Below, piece after piece: positions 25,805-34,564 of a DNA stretch of 64,000 nt (position 1 is its first letter; each line of letters begins with the position of its first letter). Location of the stretch: positions 2,229,754-2,293,753 of the forward strand of contig NZ_KE386569.1 in the NCBI RefSeq assembly GCF_000427625.1, written 5' to 3'. The notes beneath the pieces are model-generated. The model searched no databases, was not told where the DNA came from, and was given only the letters and a program-made list of their open reading frames with translations. The stretch comes from Methylobacter luteus IMV-B-3098. GTDB taxonomy: Bacteria > Pseudomonadota > Gammaproteobacteria > Methylococcales > Methylomonadaceae. The position numbers and the translations under genes were made by a program.

Positions 25805-27049
25805 CTACTGTTGTTTGCGAAATTTAAAAGTATTGTAAGGGACAGGGCCGGCAATATAGGACCGGCGCTGGCTCTCCGGCCCCGCGGCCAGAGCAATTGC
25901 CGCTTGCTGACTTTTGGTCAGTGATAATGCCGGAAGACGGTCTTCGAGCAGCGTATCGACAATGGTTGTCGAAGCCGCTGGTTTGGCAAAGCGCAAAGCA
26001 TTGGCTTTCATGCGGCTCAGCCTGTCCGGATCCTCCAGCAGCCGCTCCAGTTTGAAAGGCAGCGTAGTCAGGTCATTACACTTAACGGCAATGCCTTCTT
26101 CCAATAAATGATCGCTATTTCTTTCCTCTTGTCCGGGGATGGGCGAAACCACGCAGATGGGTAATCCGCAGGCGATAGCCTCGGAGGTGGTCATGCCGCC
26201 GGGTTTGCCAATGAATATGTCGGCCATTTTCATCAGCTTGTGCATTTCCTCGGTGTAACCCAGCACCTTAAAGCGGGCGCTTCGGCTGTCGACCAATCGC
26301 AGGATGCGCTGTTTCAGTTCATCGTTGTGTCCGCAAACCACCACCGTCTGCGCATCGCTACTCAGGTTGAGCATTCGCTCCGCCATGAACTCGGTAGGTC
26401 CCAGGCCAAGAGCGCCCGCCGACAGGAGCAAAACCGGCTTTTCAGGATGCAATCCCAGCCGAAGCCGTTCTTCTGCCCGGTTGACGGGCCGTTGAAAAAC
26501 GGGATCAATGGGTATGCCGGATACCGTGATTCTTTCGCGGGGAATCCCGAGCATTTCCAGGTGCGCCCTGGTTTCATCGATGGCGACAAAATAGCGATGG
26601 AATGCGCGCGACAGCCATTTGGCATGAAAATCCAGATCCGTGACCACAATGGACAGATGCGCTTGCAACTGTTGACTTGCAATGAGATGGGAGATGATGC
26701 CGGCGGGCATGGAGTGGGTGCAGACGGTGATATGCGGGTCGAATTCCCGGATGAACCGTACCAGCGGTTTGGTATTGAGCCGGTCTATCATGTGCCGCAT
26801 GCTGTCCGTGTACCAGGGTTCATCGCTGGTTTTATACCACCAGCCGAGGAAATTGGGCGCGGATCGTACCAGTGATGTGTAAAAGCCGGAATGAAATTCC
26901 TGGAACAGCTTGTTGGTGTATTGCAGCGCATCGTTGTTGATGACTTCCGCAACCCGGCCGTCGGCGGCAAAGGATTTCTCCAAAGCTTCGGCCGCTTTGA
27001 TGTGACCCGTTCCTACACCCGCCGATATGATCAAAACCCGTTTTTTCAT
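25805..27049 (-). CDS. GT28 glycosyltransferase, MGDG synthase/UgtP-like
   Basis: From the ATG at 27049 the protein is 414 residues. Its N-terminus KKRVLIISAGVGTGHIKAAEAL is the MGDG-synthase N-terminal motif of processive diacylglycerol glycosyltransferases. The donor-binding half has LLSAGALGLGPTEFM, VVVCGHNDELK, and DIFIGKPGGMTTSEAIACGLPICV, the GKPGG loop of GT28. These enzymes transfer glucose or galactose from UDP-sugars to diacylglycerol at the membrane. The frame continues 88 codons upstream, but this stretch lacks family resemblance. With the neighbouring GT4 it could make a diglycosyl lipid, perhaps as a phosphate-sparing membrane lipid. Confidence 0.88.
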   Translation of the reverse strand: MKKRVLIISAGVGTGHIKAAEALEKSFAADGRVAEVINNDALQYTNKLFQEFHSGFYTSLVRSAPNFLGWWYKTSDEPWYTDSMRHMIDRLNTKPLVRFIREFDPHITVCTHSMPAGIISHLIASQQLQAHLSIVVTDLDFHAKWLSRAFHRYFVAIDETRAHLEMLGIPRERITVSGIPIDPVFQRPVNRAEERLRLGLHPEKPVLLLSAGALGLGPTEFMAERMLNLSSDAQTVVVCGHNDELKQRILRLVDSRSARFKVLGYTEEMHKLMKMADIFIGKPGGMTTSEAIACGLPICVVSPIPGQEERNSDHLLEEGIAVKCNDLTTLPFKLERLLEDPDRLSRMKANALRFAKPAASTTIVDTLLEDRLPALSLTKSQQAAIALAAGPESQRRSYIAGPVPYNTFKFRKQQ

Positions 27050-27408
27050 TAATATAATGAACCTGTTTGAGTTGTCTGGAACCTGGACAAGATTTTCAAT
27101 TAGAGGATGTCCAATCCGACTTGTTCCTGGATATCGAGTACAACGGCCTGCCCAGGCTTGCTCAGGATTTTCTTGGCGCCCTTTATTATCAATCCTGACT
27201 GACCTGTTATTTGGCTGACCAAGCCAGTGTAACTGATACAAACAGGCGCCAAATACGATCACGAGGGTATTCTCCGAAAACCCGGCCTTAGTCAAAAACA
27301 GTTCAATTTCCAACTAACGATTGAGTTATGCCGCGCCGACCGGGCGGCAAACCGATACCGCCGATGCTGCAACTCATCGATGGAGCCCTGTTTGCCCCTC
27401 AAACTGAT
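27050..27408. other. Intergenic region upstream of the GT28 gene
   Basis: About 360 bases. A minus-strand frame runs through most of it in phase with the GT28 gene, but it has no family match and I take it as non-coding leader. No clear promoter, hairpin or repeat was found. Confidence 0.4.
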
Positions 27409-29001
27409 TCAGTAATATACCCTGAATGATCGTTGTATTTGCTCAAACTCATGCAGGTAAGGCTTTGCCACTTCGTGATTGGCGGCCACGACCAGTAGAT
27501 CATGGGAAAAAACCGAGGTGTTGTACCAGTTAAAACTGCCTTCGATCACTATATAATCATCAATAATGCAGTATTTGGAATGAATCGGGGAATAAGGCAC
27601 CGGGTGGTCGTCTTGTCCGTAAACCAGCCCCACCGGAATATTGGCAGACTTCAAGCGGTCTATGGCCGGCAGCAACGGGCGGGCCAGTTCTTCGGCCATC
27701 GGCCGTTCTATACCGATGCGCCCCTGTCTGGCCAGATGGCCGTTAAGCAGGATATGTACGTTGACGCCCCTGTTATGGGCATGTATCAGAGCATTGACCA
27801 CGCTGTCATGATGATCCCCCAGCAAGTCGCCGATCAGGAATAATGTCAGTTTGATCGAATGTCTGGCCCGGTGTATTTCGGCCAATATGGCCTGATGAGG
27901 CCGGTAAGGCTTGCCGTTAAGCATGACGTGCCGTCCGAAGGTATAGAGCAGGTTGAAGTGGCTTAAAGGATTGATGCCGTATTTTTGATTCATGCCGCCC
28001 CGCTGGCTTTGGAAGATATTGTCCAGCAGACGGCAGATGCCTTTGGAATGGAAGGTCATCCCCGATTCCCAATTAGCCCACCAGCGATCGAAGGTGATAT
28101 TGAATGAACCTAGTATGCAATCCTCGTCATTAAAAATAATGAATTTGGTATGCATATCCGGCTCCACTTCGATCAGATGATGTCTGGGAGTGCAAAACAC
28201 GCCGATCAATTCAATCCGGGAGCGCTTTAATCGCGCATAGTTGTGGCTATTGGTCAAAGTCATTTTTCGCCAGTCCACGATGCACTGAACCCAAACCCCC
28301 TGATGGCTGGCATGAAGCAGATGACTGATAAAATCATGGTCGTCAATGCAATCCACACTGACTTTTATGGTGCACAAGCGTTCAGGATTCTGGTGCTTGC
28401 AGCGGATAACCTTGTCGATAAGGTCGTGAATATAACGTTTGGGATGATAAGGATGGTGCTGTTGTCCTTTGGTGAACTTGGGCACCAATTGCAAGGCTTC
28501 GAAATGATGGTTATACCAGTCCACATCCCGCTGCAATTCACCGGCATCCAGTTCGTACGTCCGATAGCTGTTGGCTGTGGCCCAATCCGCGGTAATTTTT
28601 CGGTACTGCGGCTGGTCTCCCTGCAACTGCTGCGAATCCATGAAGATGTATTCGTTCTGAGAGGCGATGGAGCGCTCATTCAGATGCACAATAAAGGCGA
28701 ACTTGACGCAGTTGATTGGCCCGAAATGTCTGGAAAACCGGTGGATATAAAAATCCCGTGTACAACGCTTGTGACGATTCCACTGAATATCATAGGCATC
28801 GGTATCGACAATGTAGGTTTCACAGACCGCATCGCGGTAGACTTTTAAAATCACCTTTACATTGGCCTGAGCGCCAAAAAACACATCAAAATCTATTTTT
28901 CCCCAACGAATATAGAATTTATCATTAAAATCATTAACCCGTTCAAAAGCGCCGCCCAGGTTTCCATGAGTGGGATAGGCACACTGCTCAGCTATCTGCA
29001 T
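27409..29001 (-). CDS. Phospholipase D-like protein with two HKD motifs
   Basis: The 530-residue protein has two PLD-type halves. The second motif is complete: HSKYCIID (His474, Lys476, Asp481) followed by EGSFNWY. The first reads HTKFIIFN (His284, Lys286) followed by LGSFNIT; the final Asp is replaced by Asn291. The first 130 residues form a separate beta-rich region of unknown type. There is no signal peptide. PLD family members break or transfer phosphodiester bonds in lipids, DNA or cell-wall polymers; the layout resembles the cardiolipin synthase/nuclease branch. The gene starts 26 bases after the CBM21-like/EEP gene and has an AAGGA site, so the two are probably co-transcribed. Confidence 0.82.
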   Translation of the reverse strand: MQIAEQCAYPTHGNLGGAFERVNDFNDKFYIRWGKIDFDVFFGAQANVKVILKVYRDAVCETYIVDTDAYDIQWNRHKRCTRDFYIHRFSRHFGPINCVKFAFIVHLNERSIASQNEYIFMDSQQLQGDQPQYRKITADWATANSYRTYELDAGELQRDVDWYNHHFEALQLVPKFTKGQQHHPYHPKRYIHDLIDKVIRCKHQNPERLCTIKVSVDCIDDHDFISHLLHASHQGVWVQCIVDWRKMTLTNSHNYARLKRSRIELIGVFCTPRHHLIEVEPDMHTKFIIFNDEDCILGSFNITFDRWWANWESGMTFHSKGICRLLDNIFQSQRGGMNQKYGINPLSHFNLLYTFGRHVMLNGKPYRPHQAILAEIHRARHSIKLTLFLIGDLLGDHHDSVVNALIHAHNRGVNVHILLNGHLARQGRIGIERPMAEELARPLLPAIDRLKSANIPVGLVYGQDDHPVPYSPIHSKYCIIDDYIVIEGSFNWYNTSVFSHDLLVVAANHEVAKPYLHEFEQIQRSFRVYY

Positions 29002-29027
29002 ATCTTTATCCTTGTATCCTATAATTT

Positions 29028-30533
29028 TTATTTAGGTTCAAAGACCATGAAGTAACCACAATGATCAGAAACCCTCCCATAATCCTGCTCGGTAAACAAA
29101 ACCCTTGCTGAAGTAACACGCAGCCCGCTGGCTTTATTCAAAAAAATATAATCGATACGGTAATCATCATTCAGATAATCCTGCCAGTGAGGATCGTTGA
29201 CTCTGAAGATTTTTTCAAACAGGCCCTGCGAATTAGCGGCCAGATACTGGTCTTCATATTGATGGGCATCGACCACCAGATGATAGCCGGCCGATCCGGC
29301 GGCAATATTAAAATCGCCGCACAGCAGCGTGGCTTTGACGTGTGCCGACTGTTTGGCATCGGCCCACTCGCACAGTCGTTTAAACTGCTCGGAAAACCCG
29401 TTTTCCCACCAGCTTAAATGCGCTGAAAACACATTAACTGACCCTATGTAAGGCACCCTGATTTGCGCCATGACCACTTTTCTGGAGTGAATGTCGTAGA
29501 CATCATGGCTGCCCGACACATATCTGGCGTCGTGCTTGGTAAGCGGATATTTGCTTAAAATGGCAACGCCCTCACGGTATTTGTCAAATCCCAGATGCGA
29601 CCAGTCAGTGTGGATATGATAGGGGCTGGCCAGACGGTCATTAATTATCCTGGCGGAGTTGGATTCCCAGTCCCCTGCCCCGTCATTCCAAAGCTCAGCC
29701 ACTTCCTGTAGACAGACAACATCGATATTCAGTTCTTCAATCGCCCTGGCTATTTGGGAAAACTTATAATCCTGGTTGTCCTCCTGATAACAATGCAGAT
29801 TAAGAATCAGGATTTTCAGCGGCTCGCGGCTGACCGAATAATTTTTGCCGAAGTTGTTGTCCCAAAAAACCTGGCCGTCGCGCTCAACGGAGATGCTGTA
29901 TTGCAAGCGAAAAGCCTGGCCGATCCTGAGCCAGCCTTTCCAGATTGCAATCCCGTACTGATTGGGATTTCGGGCATTGCTGAGCGCCTCCTTGTCCCAG
30001 TGGTCTCTTTTAAAATGACAGGGGGTTTTATGGGTGTGGCGCCAGTTATCCGTTGTCCAGTGTACGGTCACTTTGTCGGCATCCGTGAACTTGTCTGCCG
30101 CTACCGTAACCGGGACGATTTTTTGTCCGTCGTCCAGCTTATTCGCAAAGTCGATATTCAAAACGGGGAGAGCGCAAGTCAGCTTGACGCCTGAATCGGC
30201 CTGGCTGGAATAATTCAGTCCCTGATTGTTATCCCAGTACTCGACGCCCGAAACCTGATAGCGCAATCCAAACCGGATATTGCCGGGCAGTGATTTGTCA
30301 GGCGCAAGCCTAAAATCCATCCGGGCCTGCCAGTACTCCTTATCGTGTTCCGGCTTGCTGTGCCAGCTTGCGGGCAAAGTCTGCCATACACCATCTTCAC
30401 CTGCCCAGACCACATCGATCCGCTTGTCATAACTGACGTCTTCGACCCGCGTAAAAAAGCGTAACGTTTGCCGAACGCCTGCCTTTTTTCGGCTAATCAC
30501 ATTTTCAACGTACAGCAGTTGGATTTTGTTCAT
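29028..30533 (-). CDS. Endonuclease/exonuclease/phosphatase enzyme with two N-terminal CBM21-like modules
   Basis: The 501-residue protein joins two glycan-binding modules to a phosphoesterase. Residues 1-117 and about 120-236 each end in the CBM21 signature: VEYWDNNQGLNY (97-108) and VFWDNNFGKNY (222-232), the motif seen in glycogen-targeting phosphatase subunits. Residues 238-501 are an EEP domain with LNLHCYQ, CLQEVAE (Glu277), FSAHLSWW (His372), CGDFN (Asp407, Asn409), RIDYIFL (Asp461) and VSDHCGY (Asp490, His491), so the catalytic set is complete. There is no signal peptide. EEP enzymes include DNases, sphingomyelinases and inositol phosphatases. With a branching enzyme upstream, it may act on glycogen or on something held at the granule; the substrate is not known. 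Confidence 0.8.
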   Translation of the reverse strand: MNKIQLLYVENVISRKKAGVRQTLRFFTRVEDVSYDKRIDVVWAGEDGVWQTLPASWHSKPEHDKEYWQARMDFRLAPDKSLPGNIRFGLRYQVSGVEYWDNNQGLNYSSQADSGVKLTCALPVLNIDFANKLDDGQKIVPVTVAADKFTDADKVTVHWTTDNWRHTHKTPCHFKRDHWDKEALSNARNPNQYGIAIWKGWLRIGQAFRLQYSISVERDGQVFWDNNFGKNYSVSREPLKILILNLHCYQEDNQDYKFSQIARAIEELNIDVVCLQEVAELWNDGAGDWESNSARIINDRLASPYHIHTDWSHLGFDKYREGVAILSKYPLTKHDARYVSGSHDVYDIHSRKVVMAQIRVPYIGSVNVFSAHLSWWENGFSEQFKRLCEWADAKQSAHVKATLLCGDFNIAAGSAGYHLVVDAHQYEDQYLAANSQGLFEKIFRVNDPHWQDYLNDDYRIDYIFLNKASGLRVTSARVLFTEQDYGRVSDHCGYFMVFEPK

Positions 30534-30650
30534 TCCTTGTCCCCGCGATTCCTGCCATGAAATACAAGCCGGAAGAAAAGATAATCAGGCATGCCGGATC
30601 AAAAACCAGCCCCTGACAAAAAATCGAGTGTAAACAGATTGATTAATTTA

Positions 30651-30710
30651 CCACGGAGGGCGCTGTAAAACAGGGTAAAACTTCCTGTTCTTCGTGTCTT
30701 CGCAGTCTTA
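30651..30710. repeat. Possible degenerate dispersed repeat
   Basis: Just after the GH57 stop lie CCACGGA (30651-30657) and a CTTCCTGTTCTTCGTGTCTTCG stretch, the decayed look of CCACGGAGGACACGGAG-type intergenic repeats, comparable with 5031-5078. Seen by eye only. Confidence 0.25.
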
Positions 30711-32369
30711 AGCCTTACCTTGATACGGATGAGATTTGGGCCCCGCCCTTACGCTTGAAGACTTGTAATCCCGAAAATCAATGTCCGGAAAAATATTATC
30801 CATGATCTCCAGAGCGGTTAAATAGCGCTCGTTAAGTCTGTTCTTGCGAAAACTGTCGTGTAAATAGTTAAATCTGGCCAGATAGTCGGTAATGCGCTTG
30901 TTCGCATAGTCGACGGTTGTCCCCGATTTCATGATGAAAGGCCAATCAGATGCTTGGGCCAGCAAAATCGATCTGGCCGCATGATTTAAAGCCCGCCTCT
31001 GTAACGGGGTGAGCGTCAAGCCACGAACATCCCGAACCCATTTCTCCATGTCCAGTTCCGCCTTGTGGAGCAAAGGATAAATCCAGTCATTGGCCTCATT
31101 TATCCAGTAACCGGAATAGCCTTCATCACCCCAGGTTGATGCCGCGGGTGTAGAAACCTGCGGCGCGGGCTGCTGTGTTAAATAATCGCCGCAACTGATG
31201 AGCTCGACGCCGTTGGCGTTTTCACTGGCCAGTCTCAACACGCATTCCAGCCAATAGGCGCCTTCAAACCACCAATGACCGAACAGTTCGGCATCGTAAG
31301 GCGCGACAATAATGGGCGGCCTGTCCATGGTGGCGCCAAGCTGATCAATTTGACGCTGGCGCTTGTCGATGAAATCCCGGGCATGTTCGTGCGCCTTCGC
31401 CCGTGCCTGCCTCGGATTATAAATGTCCTTAGGCTGGTTCCTGCCGGTCACGCGATGGTACTTGATGCCGGTATTGATACGGGTTTTCCCGTCGAGAATA
31501 TAGGGGGAGATATAATCCAGCTCCCGCTCAAAACCGATATCGCTATAGTATTCGCGATAGTCCGCATCTCCCGGATAGCCTTCTTTCGCGCTCCAGACCT
31601 GCCGTGACGACTCAGGATCACGCCCGAAAGCCGCGACGCCGTTGCCGCAGTCTATCGGCGCATAAACGCCATGACGGGGTTGCGGGCTGGCATCCGTGAT
31701 GCCGTGGGTGTCGACAAAAAAATACCGGATGCCGGCATCGGCCAGCACGGCCTCCAGACCGGGATAATAGCCGCATTCAGGCAGCCAGAAGCCGGCCGGG
31801 GCACAACCCAGATAGGTTTTAAACGTTGCGATGCCCGTATTGATCTGGCTGCGGACTGCGGTTTCACTGACATTGAGCAGCGGCAGAAAACCGTGGGTCG
31901 CGGCAGTCGTTATCAACTCAAGCCTGCCGGTGGCCTGATGTTTTTTAAAAGCCGTCAATAAATCGCCTTGATAGCGGTCCTGGTAAGTGTTCAGCGCATT
32001 TGAAAAAAAGCGCCGGTACAGCCTTGCCAATTTTTGATACTCCGGCTGCCTGCGGGTTCTGATGATTTCCTTTTCAGCCAATTCGAGCCGGCTATGCAGA
32101 TATTTCAGATAGCGCGTTTGCAGCAGGTCATCGCGCAGCATGGATATCAGCGTCGGCGACAATGACAGCGTCAGCCGGTAATCCACGTTATCCGCATGTA
32201 ACCTGTCAAGCACGCCGATAAGCGGCAGATAACATTCGGTGATGGCTTCAAACAGCCAGTTCTCCTCAAAAAAACTGTCATGCTCAGGATGCCGCACATA
32301 GGGAAGGTGCGCGTGGAGAATGATGCTCAGGAACCCTTGCCGAGCAGGACGCGATACGCTTTTTACCAT
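30708..32369 (-). CDS. GH57 1,4-alpha-glucan branching enzyme-like protein
   Basis: From the ATG at 32369 the protein is 553 residues. It shows the GH57 blocks LHAHLPYVRHPEHD, AGFWLPECGYYPG with the nucleophile Glu (about residue 198), and APYDAELFGHWWFEG with the acid/base Asp (about 359). Block five, STWGDEGYSGYWIN, matches the branching enzymes of this family (TK1436 type) rather than 4-alpha-glucanotransferases. It makes alpha-1,6 branches in glycogen. A frame start at 32420 would overlap the upstream gene by 46 bases and has no ribosome binding site; with the chosen start the genes are five bases apart. The DUF4912-GH57 pairing is recurrent in bacteria. Confidence 0.88.
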   Translation of the reverse strand: MVKSVSRPARQGFLSIILHAHLPYVRHPEHDSFFEENWLFEAITECYLPLIGVLDRLHADNVDYRLTLSLSPTLISMLRDDLLQTRYLKYLHSRLELAEKEIIRTRRQPEYQKLARLYRRFFSNALNTYQDRYQGDLLTAFKKHQATGRLELITTAATHGFLPLLNVSETAVRSQINTGIATFKTYLGCAPAGFWLPECGYYPGLEAVLADAGIRYFFVDTHGITDASPQPRHGVYAPIDCGNGVAAFGRDPESSRQVWSAKEGYPGDADYREYYSDIGFERELDYISPYILDGKTRINTGIKYHRVTGRNQPKDIYNPRQARAKAHEHARDFIDKRQRQIDQLGATMDRPPIIVAPYDAELFGHWWFEGAYWLECVLRLASENANGVELISCGDYLTQQPAPQVSTPAASTWGDEGYSGYWINEANDWIYPLLHKAELDMEKWVRDVRGLTLTPLQRRALNHAARSILLAQASDWPFIMKSGTTVDYANKRITDYLARFNYLHDSFRKNRLNERYLTALEIMDNIFPDIDFRDYKSSSVRAGPKSHPYQGKA

Positions 32370-32374
32370 CACGG

Positions 32375-33016
32375 TTATCTGCTGATTCCTCGGCCCGAGG
32401 CATTTTTGCTCGCGCCGCATGGAGCGGTGTTTTCATGGTCCTGGTGCCATGTCATCTGCCCATGGGGCGTATGAACGATGTTCGAGTATGCGAAAGCGAT
32501 AAAGCTATTATCCGAATAACATGTGCCAATGGCAGCTGAATAGGCGGTTTCATCAACTGTCTCTGGTAAGGCTACTTTTTGTTGAGTCTTGGAATCATCA
32601 ATGGCTATGTCGAACCATGATGCCGTTTCGGCGGTTTCCCGCTCTTCATCGGGCAGCGGATAAATCCTCAAGGTCAGTTGCGTCCTGGAATCATCATCAG
32701 ACGGGGGAGTTTCCCGGTTTTCCCCAAGGTGCCAGTAGGCATAAAGGTGCTGGGGATCGACGGGCAAAAGCACTAATTCAGGATTGTTGTAAGCTGTTTT
32801 CGGGGCAAAGTCCCGGCTGATTTCTTCGCCGATATCCAACAGTTCTCTTGGCGAAAGCCTGATTTTTTCGACAAGTTCCGGCACCTGGCTTGAAAAGCAT
32901 GGCGCAAAATCCCGACTGATCTCCTGACTTATTCCAAGTATTTCTTCCGTCGATAAATTGATTTTGGAACTATATCCCGAATGCAAAAACGCCACCCCAC
33001 CAGCCTTAAATGTCAC
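32375..33016 (-). CDS. DUF4912 protein with a duplicated N-terminal motif
   Basis: The 213-residue product has a DUF4912 core from about residue 78: PELVLLPVDPQHLYAYWHLG, the family's opening strand and WxL motif, followed by beta-rich sequence with a typical SNIVHTP near the end. Before it, a 19-residue unit occurs twice with a 33-residue period: LSTEEILGISQEISRDFAP (21-39) and LSPRELLDIGEEISRDFAP (54-72). The repeat may be a short docking or oligomer helix. DUF4912 has no known activity but accompanies GH57 branching enzymes; a glycan-binding role is likely. The frame opens with GTG at 33016 and no clear ribosome binding site is visible, so the start is uncertain. Confidence 0.82.
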   Translation of the reverse strand: MTFKAGGVAFLHSGYSSKINLSTEEILGISQEISRDFAPCFSSQVPELVEKIRLSPRELLDIGEEISRDFAPKTAYNNPELVLLPVDPQHLYAYWHLGENRETPPSDDDSRTQLTLRIYPLPDEERETAETASWFDIAIDDSKTQQKVALPETVDETAYSAAIGTCYSDNSFIAFAYSNIVHTPHGQMTWHQDHENTAPCGASKNASGRGISR

Positions 33017-33411
33017 GATTACTTTGTCTAAAATTCATCCGTGCAACTGAATAAATACAGCATAAATACAGCTCGTTTTCTCTTAGGCTGTCTTTGAAGA
33101 CGCCCCGGGAGAAACAGGCACCCAAGTATACGGAGTAAATTCCGTATGGTCTAGAGCAATTCTCCGGCCTGCAGAACCGTATGATCTGTTTAAACAGCCG
33201 ATGGCTTTACAAAACAAAAGCAGCGTCCGGTGAGTTATATCTGGTCATATCCTTCTGGCGCAATCCGGATTCGCTCATGACGGAAAGATGCGGGGGTTAC
33301 AACCGTGCCCGCCTGGAACTTTACAGGACTGCGAAAAAAACCATTATCGGGCCGCCCGTTCATGAGCTTCATATGGACGCTCAACTCATCTTTATCTTGG
33401 TTAAATGGGTT
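33017..33411. other. Intergenic region upstream of the DUF4912 gene
   Basis: About 395 bases. A plus-strand frame (33181-33465) has no ribosome binding site, no family match and overlaps the next real gene, so I take it as chance. The leader of the DUF4912-GH57 operon should begin here. No clear hairpin or repeat. Confidence 0.4.
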
Positions 33412-33756
33412 TTACAACCTTTCCGCGGTTTGCGCAGCCTGCGCCAGATAACCCGCAATTTCTGAAGCAAGATCAAGATTACGGACAGTCAGTCCAATAT
33501 CTTCCTCTTCTTGCTGCAATACGACTGATTGCTGTTTTAAGGCGTCAGTAGCTGTTTGAAAAAGCGCGTCATCCAAAAGTGCGAGTGTGTGCAAAACCTG
33601 AGATAGATAGGAATCTAATGCCAAATATTCAGTATTCAGTTGAATAAGCGTTACTACATCGGATGTTTCTCTGCTGGCCTGCACAATTAGAACCTCGGCA
33701 GCGCGTATGTTGGCTACGATGTCGTTAAGATGCTGTCTTGCAGTAACTTGTTTCAT
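33412..33756 (-). CDS. Small helical protein of unknown function
   Basis: The 114-residue product is Ala/Leu/Gln-rich and predicted to be all helix, without signal peptide or membrane segment. Reading it shows heptad-like spacing (LIVQASRETSDVV, LDSYLSQVLHTLALLDDAL), suggesting a small helical bundle or dimer. A GAGGA site lies eight bases before the ATG at 33756, so I believe the gene is real. It is isolated between the glycan block and a long spacer. I recognise no family. Confidence 0.6.
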   Translation of the reverse strand: MKQVTARQHLNDIVANIRAAEVLIVQASRETSDVVTLIQLNTEYLALDSYLSQVLHTLALLDDALFQTATDALKQQSVVLQQEEEDIGLTVRNLDLASEIAGYLAQAAQTAERL

Positions 33757-34564
33757 TTTCTAATTCCTCTATCGGTAGCGGGTTACCCATCCAGGATTCG
33801 AATTTTCCAGGCGGCTTGACGGGGATCTGATTGCTGCGGGATGTCATGTGCGGCAACTACCTGAAACAGCTTTTCAGACAGCCTAACATTTTTGATTTAG
33901 CTGTTTAGTCACTGCCGCTCTCAATTCGAGTTCCATGCCACCCCGTTCACTTTGCTATTGCTTCTGCTGAAACTGTTGACAGCCCGTAGTTCATTTCAGT
34001 TCTCGGGAAAAGAAGGCTGAGACCTTTTCTTAAGCCTTATAGATATTGTCCACCGCGTTTTCAATCCGGCTTTTTGGGCACTATTGCCATGGAGATATTG
34101 GACAGACTCTTAAGTATTTGTACCCATTGCCTGGTTAAGTAAGAAGCAGAAATAATTACCGATCATAAACATGCACAATAATTTGATAACTGGAAGATAT
34201 TCGGTTTATCCATGCATGGGTCTCTGCAAGAGAGAGAAAGGAGTAGCCCTGTTGCCTCCTCTGCAAGATTAGGCTTTCGCAAAAGCGGATCAAACAGATG
34301 CAGAGGTTAAAAATAAGTTACAGGAAAGATAGTTAGACATTGAAAGATAGTTAGACATTAAAGATTAGTAAAGTACAAACGGCTTTACCTTCGCGTGCGA
34401 TATAAGTCGGCAGGGAATAAGGCATGCAATGCTATATCGCCGCATGATTACATAACTCACTGAGCGCTAATCAATATTGCCAAAAGCGCTGACCTTATCG
34501 AAAGAAGCAGACATTCGGTTTTACCGGACGAGTCTGTTATTACTTGGATTTCTAAGGAGTTAGT
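33757..34564. other. Long intergenic region upstream of the lysyl-oxidase-like gene
   Basis: About 800 bases, AT-rich and without a convincing gene on either strand. It holds an 18-bp tandem duplication (34324-34359). The promoter of the large secreted protein should be near its right end; an AAGGAG ribosome binding site lies just before 34565. Confidence 0.5.
34324..34359. repeat. 18-bp perfect tandem duplication
   Basis: The unit GAAAGATAGTTAGACATT occurs at 34324-34341 and again, identical, at 34342-34359. It lies in the long spacer about 200 bases ahead of the lysyl-oxidase-like gene. It could be a recent slippage event or paired binding sites. Confidence 0.8.

Noticed and set aside
27050-27313. 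N-terminal extension of the GT28 glycosyltransferase
   Set aside because: The family N-terminus begins exactly at the ATG at 27049; the extension has no resemblance to any domain.
33181-33465. Plus-strand frame of 94 codons
   Set aside because: No ribosome binding site or family resemblance, and it overlaps the better-supported small helical gene.
34324-34359. CRISPR array
   Set aside because: Only two units, directly adjacent, with no spacers and no cas genes.
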